Shown here piece after piece: positions 1-5,101 of a stretch of 5,101 bases of DNA; positions within the stretch are counted from its first letter, which is position 1; every line of letters begins with the position of its first letter. Below the pieces are notes generated by a model that did not search any database, had not been told where the DNA came from, and saw nothing but the letters and a program-made list of their open reading frames with translations. The stretch comes from Acidobacteriota bacterium (GTDB lineage: Bacteria > Acidobacteriota > Vicinamibacteria > Vicinamibacterales > 2-12-FULL-66-21): positions 1-5,101 of the forward strand of contig JABFWM010000269.1 of assembly GCA_013362195.1 (NCBI GenBank). Reading direction: 5' to 3'. The translations under genes were made by a program, and so were the position numbers.

Positions 1-948
1 GCCGGCAATCGTCTCGGCATCCTCGACGTTGGCGATGAAGACGCCCGCGCTGTTCTGTTCGATGCCGGCGCCGTACGACCAGTGCAGCTGCCAGATGTCC
101 TCGAGCCCCGGCGACGTCCGCATCGTCATCATCGCCTGCGCGCCCGCGCCTTTGCGCGTGCCGTTCTGCATCACCGCGACGCGCGGCTGCACACCGTGCA
201 CGACGACCGGGGCATTCGATCGATCGAGCCCGTGGTGCGTGACCAGATACAGATCGACCGTGCCGATCGGATTGTTCGGGCACATCAACTCGTGCTCGTT
301 GTACCAGAGCAGGTCGCCGAGATCGATGGCGCGGAACCGGCCGAAGGTGATGACGCTCCCGACCGACTGAGAGTTCTCGTCCGCAGGATTCGGATCCTGC
401 GGCGTATACGTCGCGCACGCCGGGTTTGGCGTGCCGCCGCCCGGGAGCGGCGTCTTCAGTACTTGCCCGCCCGCGGTCACGATGCGCCAGTCGAGGCCGG
501 CGATCGGGATGCGGTCGCCCGGCTTGACGACGAGGTGTTGCGCCTTGCCGTAGAGGGCCGCATACGCCTGCTGGAAGCCCTGCACCTGCTCGTGCTCCTC
601 GATGTTGGGCCCGTGATCCGCGAAGTGCGTGATGGGAATCTTCGCGGCGAGTTCCTGCATGCCGCCGATGTGATCGACGTGATAGTGCGTGCTGATCAGA
701 TAGTCGATCTGCTTCACGCCGGCGTCGTTGATCGCGGCCATGATGCGCTCGGTGTCGCGTCCGCCGGGATTGCCGCTGTCGACGAGCGCGGCCTCACCCG
801 ACGGGGAAACGAAGAGCGCCGCCTTGCCGCCTTCGGTGTCGACGACGTAAATCCGCAGCGCCTTATCGTTCGGCGATTGCGCGACGAGACTGGCGAGGGA
901 CGTCGCGACGATTGCAGTGGCTATCAGCGTCAAGCGTCTCGTCTTCAT
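1..948 (-). CDS. Exported metallo-beta-lactamase-fold hydrolase (3' partial)
   Basis: The start is the ATG at 948, preceded by a clear G-rich ribosome binding site. The frame runs 316 codons to the left edge with no stop, so the C-terminus is missing. Residues 1-23 look like a signal peptide (MKTRRLTLIA and on to LVA, cut before QS); the Arg pair is only a weak Tat resemblance. The MBL fold is shown by IYVVDTEGG (33-41), ALVDSGNPGG (54-63), the zinc motif HYHVDH (88-93), DLGDL (209-213) with probable ligand Asp212, and VTHHGLDRSN (236-245) supplying a late His. The order IYVVD, LVDSG, DLGD, THHG resembles the ComEC/Rec2-like hydrolase branch, but no membrane competence domain is seen, so this is a stand-alone exported enzyme. 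Its substrate is unknown. Given the upstream sugar-dehydrogenase-like gene, hydrolysis of a lactone or other ester is possible; that is inference from context only. Confidence 0.88.
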   Translation of the reverse strand, partial: MKTRRLTLIATAIVATSLASLVAQSPNDKALRIYVVDTEGGKAALFVSPSGEAALVDSGNPGGRDTERIMAAINDAGVKQIDYLISTHYHVDHIGGMQELAAKIPITHFADHGPNIEEHEQVQGFQQAYAALYGKAQHLVVKPGDRIPIAGLDWRIVTAGGQVLKTPLPGGGTPNPACATYTPQDPNPADENSQSVGSVITFGRFRAIDLGDLLWYNEHELMCPNNPIGTVDLYLVTHHGLDRSNAPVVVHGVQPRVAVMQNGTRKGAGAQAMMTMRTSPGLEDIWQLHWSYGAGIEQNSAGVFIANVEDAETIAG

Positions 949-953
949 TCCCA

Positions 954-959
954 CCCCCT
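954..959 (-). promoter_or_regulatory. Ribosome binding site of the MBL hydrolase gene
   Basis: Read on the minus strand, AGGGGG lies five bases before the ATG at 948 (AGGGGGTGGGAATG). It is purine-rich and at normal spacing, and it supports this start codon. Its first bases coincide with the end of the heptamer repeat filling the gap. Confidence 0.6.
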
Positions 960-979
960 GAGCCGTGAGCCCTGAGCCC
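959..979. repeat. Three tandem copies of a 7-base repeat, TGAGCC(C/G)
   Basis: On the plus strand the gap reads TGAGCCG, TGAGCCC, TGAGCCC in direct succession. This occupies 21 of the 32 bases between the second gene's stop and the hydrolase start. A change in copy number would alter the spacing between the two genes without changing either protein. No function is evident, and no hairpin terminator is formed here. Confidence 0.75.
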
Positions 980-980
980 T

Positions 981-3554
981 TCACTGTCCGCCGCGGCCGC
1001 GACTCGTCGACAACTCCGCGTCGGTCCACGGCCGCGTGCGTGTCTTCGTCAGACCGCGGATTTCACGCACATCTTCCGTCGCAACGGCAGACGCGGTGTG
1101 GCCCCATTCGCGCCGCACGTAGGTCAGGAGCGCTGCGATCTGCTCGTCGTTGAGCGCGCCCGCGAGCGGCGGCATCAGGCCGATCTGTCCTTCCTTGCCG
1201 CCGAGCAGGATGCGCGCAGCGGCGCCGGCATCGGGCGCCGTGACGTACTTCGAGTCGACGAGGCTCGGGGCCAGCTTGTCACGGCCGCGGCCGTCCGCCT
1301 GATGGCAGCCCAGGCAAATGTTCTTGTACAACTCGCCGCCGGCCGTGAATCGCTGCTGCTGCTCGGCGGTGAGCGGCGGCGCCGTGTTCAGGGGCGTCGG
1401 CTTTCCGGTCCATTCGAGTTTGCCGACGATGCCCGCGGCAAGCTTCCCGAGGTCGCTATCGGTCGACGCGAGCTTCGTCAGCGCGACCGGTTCTGCGGCG
1501 AGCGAGACCGCACGCGGCGGCGCCGCGCCGCGTCCCCGTCCCGCGCCGCCGCGTCCACGGCCGCCGCCCGCAGTCGGCAGCCCGAGATCGATCCCCTGCA
1601 GCACCGCGAGCCGCTGCCATGCCACGCCGGAGCCGTCGGTCGCGCGCGCGATCAGCGACTGCACCGCCGCGGCGTCGCCGCTCCGCGCCATCGTTGCGGC
1701 CAGGATCCTCACCGCGTCGGCCTGCTGCGCCGTCGCCCCGCCGACGAGCGCGTCGAGCACCTCCGCTTCGTTCCCTCGCAACCCCGAGACCGCGGCATCG
1801 ACGAGGACCGGATCGTCCCCGTAGCGGGCGATCATGGTCTTCGCCGCCGCGACGCGTGCGGCCTGCGGCAGTTCGCCGATCGTCGCCGCGAGCTGCCGCC
1901 GCACCGTCCAACTGACGTCGTCGGCGAGCTTCAGTATGGCCGCGTCAAGGGGAGTGTCCGCTTCCGACAGCCAGCGTTCCGACAGGCGCAATGCCGTGGC
2001 CCGGACTTCCGGCGCCTTGTCGCCAAGCGCGCGCACGACCTGCGCGGGTTGCAGCGCGCCGAGGCCGTCCAGCGTCCAGAGCGCGTGCAGGCGCGTGCGC
2101 CAGTCGGCGGCGGCGCCCGCGAGCTGCCGCAGCGACGGCGCGACCGACGACGGGGCGCGCTGAACGAGCAGCTGCTGCGCGGTGTCGCGCCACCAGCCGT
2201 TCGGGTGCGACAGCGTCCGCACCAGCTGTTCGGGCGTCGCGGACGAGAGCTTCGGCGCCGCGCCGGGCCGCATCCCATCGTGCACCAGCCGCCAGATGCG
2301 TCCGCGCTTCACCGGCAATTCCAGATCGCGCGACTTGATGTAGTCGCGCAGGAAATCGGTCCAGAACGCGCCGTCCTGCACGACGCCGCGATACATGTCG
2401 ACGATGAAGAGCGTGCCGTCGGGCGCCGAGGCGAGACTCACCGGCCGGCATCGCTCGTCCCACGACGCGAAGATCTCTCCTTTCTTATAGAAGTCCTCCG
2501 CGTGCAACCGTCCGGTCCCGTCGTCGACGAGCCGATAGGCGTGGACCAGGTTGGTGGGAGAGTCGGTGATGAAGGCCTGTCCCTGCAGCTCTTTCGGCAA
2601 TCGATCGCCGCGGAAGATCACCGGCGTGCCGGATCCCTGGATCGTCACGCTCGAGTCGTCGGCGCGAAAGAACTGATCGCGATACCCGCGATTCACGCCG
2701 CGCGTCGCGCGGACCGGCCACACGATCGAGTCCTCGCGCGTGATCAGCGGGTCGTACAGACCGCGCGTGCGCACGAGACTGGGATTGCGCATGTAGTACT
2801 TCGGCGCGAGGTAGTCGACGAACAGCGGCGCGTCGTTGAAATTCCGGTAGACGCGTCCGGCATCGTCCTGCCCGGCGCCCCACTGGCCGCGGCTGAGCGT
2901 CGGAATCACCGTGAAGGCGCCGTTCGTCCGGCCGAGATGCCAATCGTGCTCGGACGTGTAGATGATGTTGTCGAGCGCCCAGAGGAGACTGTTGGCGTTG
3001 TGCTCGATGTTGCCTTCGGCGCGCCCATAGGTGCCGTCGACGAGCGCCTTCGTGTCGGCCTTCAGGTCGCCGTCGGTGTCTGTCATGAGCCACAGATTGG
3101 GCGGCTCGCCGACGAGCGCGGCGCGCCCATCGAGCGTCTTCAACGCGCGCGGCAGGACGAGACCGTCGGCAAACACCGTCCGCTTGTCCATGACGCCGTC
3201 GCCGTTGGTGTCTTCGAGCACCGCGACGTCGTTGACGGGTTCGCGCGAATCCCTTCCGGAGGTGTCGGGCATGAAGCCCGGCATCTCGAGCACCCACATC
3301 CGCCCGTCGGCGTCGAAGTCGATCCCGATCGGATCGACGACGAGCGGTTCGGCCGCGACGAGCTCCACGTGGTAGCCGGGCGGGACCACGATCGTGTCCT
3401 TCTCCTGCGCGGGCGTGAGCACCGGCGCCTTGTCCGGAGTCTTGCGCACCGCGGGCGGCCAGGGGACGCGTTTCTGCACGGCGTCGATCGTGCCGGGCAA
3501 CGCGATGCACAGCGCCGCCACCGCACATGCCAGCGTTCGGGGTACACGGATCAT
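981..3554 (-). CDS. Piru_Ver/DUF7133-type membrane-bound dehydrogenase-like protein with HEAT repeats and C-terminal cytochrome c
   Basis: This 857-residue protein starts at the ATG at 3554. The frame stays open further upstream, but only inside the preceding gene, and this ATG leads straight into a signal peptide (MIRVPR, then a hydrophobic stretch, likely cut near residue 25). Residues 52-425 form a propeller of the 'putative membrane-bound dehydrogenase' family: PPGYHVELVAAEP (58-70), two acidic calcium-like loops (DTNGDGVMD 115-123, DTDGDLKAD 159-167), EHNANSLLWALDN (184-196), WGAGQDDAGRVYRN (225-238) and FIVDMYRG (383-390). Residues 438-655 are Ala/Leu/Arg-rich helices typical of HEAT repeats. 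A Gly/Arg linker follows (663-676), then a cytochrome c with CLGCH (747-751) and probable axial Met794 in GLMPPL. A basic tail ends in SRGRGGQ. The likely role is periplasmic oxidation coupled to heme; neither substrate nor cofactor is proven for this family. It lies 7 bases after the PQQ enzyme gene and 32 before the hydrolase gene. Confidence 0.9.
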   Translation of the reverse strand: MIRVPRTLACAVAALCIALPGTIDAVQKRVPWPPAVRKTPDKAPVLTPAQEKDTIVVPPGYHVELVAAEPLVVDPIGIDFDADGRMWVLEMPGFMPDTSGRDSREPVNDVAVLEDTNGDGVMDKRTVFADGLVLPRALKTLDGRAALVGEPPNLWLMTDTDGDLKADTKALVDGTYGRAEGNIEHNANSLLWALDNIIYTSEHDWHLGRTNGAFTVIPTLSRGQWGAGQDDAGRVYRNFNDAPLFVDYLAPKYYMRNPSLVRTRGLYDPLITREDSIVWPVRATRGVNRGYRDQFFRADDSSVTIQGSGTPVIFRGDRLPKELQGQAFITDSPTNLVHAYRLVDDGTGRLHAEDFYKKGEIFASWDERCRPVSLASAPDGTLFIVDMYRGVVQDGAFWTDFLRDYIKSRDLELPVKRGRIWRLVHDGMRPGAAPKLSSATPEQLVRTLSHPNGWWRDTAQQLLVQRAPSSVAPSLRQLAGAAADWRTRLHALWTLDGLGALQPAQVVRALGDKAPEVRATALRLSERWLSEADTPLDAAILKLADDVSWTVRRQLAATIGELPQAARVAAAKTMIARYGDDPVLVDAAVSGLRGNEAEVLDALVGGATAQQADAVRILAATMARSGDAAAVQSLIARATDGSGVAWQRLAVLQGIDLGLPTAGGGRGRGGAGRGRGAAPPRAVSLAAEPVALTKLASTDSDLGKLAAGIVGKLEWTGKPTPLNTAPPLTAEQQQRFTAGGELYKNICLGCHQADGRGRDKLAPSLVDSKYVTAPDAGAAARILLGGKEGQIGLMPPLAGALNDEQIAALLTYVRREWGHTASAVATEDVREIRGLTKTRTRPWTDAELSTSRGRGGQ
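1512..1574 (-). other. Gly/Arg-rich linker between HEAT region and cytochrome c
   Basis: Residues 661-681 consist almost entirely of Gly, Arg, Ala and Pro (GGGRGRGG, AGRGRGAAPPR). The segment is likely a disordered, positively charged tether between the HEAT repeats and the heme domain. A related RGRGG occurs at the extreme C-terminus of the same protein. Confidence 0.7.
1546..1569 (-). repeat. 24-base direct repeat, copy in the Piru_Ver/cytochrome gene linker
   Basis: This segment is identical to 4367-4390 over 24 bases. Both copies are read in the same frame and code GGGRGRGG, here residues 663-670, between the HEAT region and the cytochrome c domain. The identity includes the Arg codons CGT and CGC and the Gly codon GGA, so the match is at codon level and not only in protein composition. 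Confidence 0.8.
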
Positions 3555-3561
3555 CGATGCA

Positions 3562-5101
3562 TCACTGCTGGACGGGAACCAGCCGGGCGACCATGCCGGG
3601 CGTCGACTGCGACAGGACCTGTCCCGGCAGCTGCAGGGTGACGTAGAGCAGACCATCGGGCCCGACGATGACGTCGTGGACGCGGCCGAACTGGTTGAAG
3701 ACGGCTTCCTGATGCGTGACCGTGCCGCCCGAGATCTCGAGGCGGCGGAGCTGCTGTCCGGCGAGCGCGCTGACGAACAGGTTGTTCTTCCAGGCCGGAT
3801 ACCGGTCGCCGGTGTAGAACGCGATACCGCTCGGCGCAATCGTCGGCGTGTAATAGACGATCGGCTGCTCCATCCCCGGCTCCGATCGCTTCGTGATCCC
3901 CTGCTGGAGGCCCATGGTGATCACGCCCCATCCGTAGTTGCGGCCCTTCTCGATGACGTTGATCTCGTCGCCGCCCTGCGGCCCGTGCTCCGATTCCCAC
4001 AGCGTGCCGCTGACGGGATCCCATGCGAGGCCCTGCGGATTGCGGTGGCCGTAGCTCCAGATGCTCTCGACCGCCCCGGCCTTGCCGACGAACGGATTGT
4101 CCTTCGGGATCGAGCCGTCGTCGTTGACGCGGTGAATCTTGCCGGTGGGCTTGCCCAGATCCTGCGCGTCCATCATCTGCTGCTTCTCGCCGATGGAGAA
4201 GAACAGGTGGTTCTCCCTGTCGAAGATGAACCGCGAGCCGTAGTGCGCGTTGCTGGAGTTGTAGATCGCGGCAGGCGCGCGGAAGAGGACCTGCTGATCG
4301 ACCCACTCGTTCCGGTTGTTGATGCGGCCGCGGACGATCACGGTCATCGACGGCGGATCGGGCGGCCCGCCGCGTCCACGGCCGCCGCCCTGCGGCGGTG
4401 TCGGCGTGTTGGTGGTAGCTGGCGCCGTCGTCGTCGTGTCGGCCGGCGCGGGAGGCGGCGGCGCGACGTAGCCGGGCAGCGTCTCGGAGTACGAGAGATA
4501 GATCCAGCCGTTCCGGGCGTAGTTGGGATGCACCTCGACGTCGAACAACCCGCCGTCCTGCTTCTCCCACACCTTGGGAAGTCCTTTGACGGGGTCGGAC
4601 ATTTTCAGACGCTTGTCGACGATCCGCAGCGTGCCGGGGCGTTCGGTGATCAGCAGCCGTCCGTCGGGAAGGAAGGCGAGGCCCCACGGCGTCTCGAGAT
4701 TGCGGGCGACGATCTCCACCTTGAACGTCTGCTTCTCGGACTTGACGATCTGCCCGTCAGGGTCGGGCACGTACTGCGGTTTCTCTTTCAGCGCCGCCGC
4801 CTGGTTGCGCAGATAGGCGACCATCTGCCAGATCTCCTGATCGGTCATCGACGCTTTGAACGGCGGCATGCCGGCAGCGGGGAAGCCGTCGCGGATGCTC
4901 GTGAGGATCGCGTCATCGTTGCCGCCGTGCGCCCATTGATCGTCGAACAGGCTGGGCGCCCGGGGACCCGCGGAGACGGCGGTGCCGTGGCATCCCGCGC
5001 ACACGACGCCGTAGAGCGTCGCGGTGGGATTCGGCCGTCCGCTGCGGGCCGGCGGACCCGCGGGGGCGGCGCCGGCGGCGGGCATCGCCGGTGCCGGCGC
5101 A
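3562..5101 (-). CDS. Cytochrome c fused to PQQ-dependent aldose sugar dehydrogenase-like beta-propeller (5' partial)
   Basis: Residues are numbered from the first in-window Met (base 5085). The frame stays open to the right edge with Ala/Pro codons, so the true start and an expected signal peptide lie outside. Residues 20-95 form a class I cytochrome c domain: heme motif CAGCH (29-33) and probable axial Met73 in GMPPF. Residues 120-507 match the soluble aldose dehydrogenase (YliI/Asd) and GdhB propeller family: TPWGLAFLPDGRLLITER (132-149), HYGSRF with the likely catalytic His281, YGHRNPQGL (345-353), EHGPQGGDEIN (366-376), NYGWG (383-387) and a closing GRVHDVIVGPDG. Such enzymes oxidise aldoses to lactones in the periplasm with PQQ; the fused heme is a plausible electron acceptor. 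A Pro/Thr/Gly-rich insertion (about 206-246) interrupts the propeller. The gene ends 7 bases before the next one. Family is confident; substrate is unknown, and a non-sugar alcohol is possible. Confidence 0.9.
   Translation of the reverse strand, partial: APAPAMPAAGAAPAGPPARSGRPNPTATLYGVVCAGCHGTAVSAGPRAPSLFDDQWAHGGNDDAILTSIRDGFPAAGMPPFKASMTDQEIWQMVAYLRNQAAALKEKPQYVPDPDGQIVKSEKQTFKVEIVARNLETPWGLAFLPDGRLLITERPGTLRIVDKRLKMSDPVKGLPKVWEKQDGGLFDVEVHPNYARNGWIYLSYSETLPGYVAPPPPAPADTTTTAPATTNTPTPPQGGGRGRGGPPDPPSMTVIVRGRINNRNEWVDQQVLFRAPAAIYNSSNAHYGSRFIFDRENHLFFSIGEKQQMMDAQDLGKPTGKIHRVNDDGSIPKDNPFVGKAGAVESIWSYGHRNPQGLAWDPVSGTLWESEHGPQGGDEINVIEKGRNYGWGVITMGLQQGITKRSEPGMEQPIVYYTPTIAPSGIAFYTGDRYPAWKNNLFVSALAGQQLRRLEISGGTVTHQEAVFNQFGRVHDVIVGPDGLLYVTLQLPGQVLSQSTPGMVARLVPVQQ
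4348..4470 (-). other. Low-complexity Pro/Thr/Gly-rich insertion in the PQQ-dependent propeller
   Basis: About 41 residues (206-246) of APPPPAPAD, TTTT, TNTPTPP and GGGRGRGGPPDPP lie between LSYSETLPG and MTVIVRGRI. In related aldose dehydrogenases these two strands are joined by a short loop. The stretch is probably a flexible surface loop; Pro/Thr composition of this kind is often seen in exported proteins. The reading frame continues unbroken through it. Confidence 0.7.
4367..4390 (-). repeat. 24-base direct repeat, copy in the PQQ dehydrogenase gene insertion
   Basis: This is the partner of 1546-1569. It codes GGGRGRGG at residues 233-240 (from the in-window Met), at the end of a Pro/Thr-rich insertion inside the propeller. 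The two host proteins are not aligned at this point, so the shared stretch is not explained by ordinary homology of their domains. Confidence 0.8.

Noticed and set aside
82..975. A 297-codon open frame on the plus strand, opposite the MBL gene
   Set aside because: The product is Arg/Val/Asp-rich low complexity without motifs. The minus strand carries the HxHxDH zinc motif and a proper ribosome binding site.
949..980. A transcription terminator between the second and third genes
   Set aside because: The gap holds direct heptamer repeats, not an inverted repeat, and has no T-run. The third gene has its own ribosome binding site, so read-through is more likely.
3506..3554. A lipoprotein signal in the Piru_Ver protein, because Cys10 and Cys16 lie in its leader
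   Set aside because: The residues before each Cys (TLAC, AALC) do not fit a lipobox, which needs Leu or a similar residue at -3 and a small residue at -1, and Cys10 is too close to the N-terminus. An ordinary cleaved signal peptide fits better.
1098..3641. An 847-codon open frame on the plus strand, opposite the Piru_Ver gene
   Set aside because: Its translation is rich in Arg, Ala, Gly and His with no recognisable domain, while the opposite strand encodes a clear signal peptide, propeller and heme motif. Long antisense frames are expected in GC-rich genes with strong third-position bias.
3555..3839. An upstream extension of the Piru_Ver gene by 95 codons
   Set aside because: The extension is Ser/Arg-rich, lies entirely inside the dehydrogenase gene, and would bury a normal signal peptide that begins at the 3554 ATG.
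3551..4687. A 378-codon minus-strand frame overlapping the PQQ dehydrogenase in another phase
   Set aside because: It is an Arg/Ala-rich frame-shifted shadow of the dehydrogenase, whose conserved motifs lie in the other phase throughout.

Overview
This GC-rich window holds three consecutive genes, all on the minus strand, so they are read from right to left. They fill almost the whole sequence. The only non-coding stretches are a 7-base gap (3555-3561) and a 32-base gap (949-980), an arrangement that looks like part of one operon. I see no RNA gene, insertion sequence, CRISPR array or promoter. The operon's promoter and the beginning of the first gene lie beyond the right edge. The end of the third gene lies beyond the left edge.

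The layout in transcription order is as follows. (1) From the right edge to 3562 is a cytochrome c domain fused to a soluble aldose-dehydrogenase-like, PQQ-dependent beta-propeller (5' partial). (2) From 3554 to 981 is an exported 857-residue protein of the 'putative membrane-bound dehydrogenase' (Piru_Ver / DUF7133-like) type. It has a beta-propeller, a HEAT-repeat middle, a Gly/Arg-rich linker and a C-terminal cytochrome c. (3) From 948 to the left edge is an exported metallo-beta-lactamase-fold hydrolase (3' partial).

All three products are probably periplasmic or otherwise outside the cytoplasm. Full-length signal sequences are visible for the second and third, and covalent heme sites are visible in the first two. 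The simplest reading is a periplasmic oxidation module. Two propeller proteins oxidise sugar-like or related substrates and pass electrons through their own attached c-type hemes, and a zinc hydrolase acts on a substrate or product. The substrates cannot be read from sequence.

The combination of Piru_Ver/HEAT/cytochrome fusions, GRGRGG-type linkers, high GC and a short TGAGCCC heptamer repeat between genes recalls soil Acidobacteriota (Vicinamibacteria-like), with Verrucomicrobiota or Planctomycetota as alternatives. This placement is inference from gene style, not a sequence match. The families are all recognisable. The least ordinary points are the paired cytochrome fusions beside a hydrolase, an identical 24-base segment coding the same GRGRGG linker in two unrelated genes, and the heptamer repeat that fills an intergenic gap.
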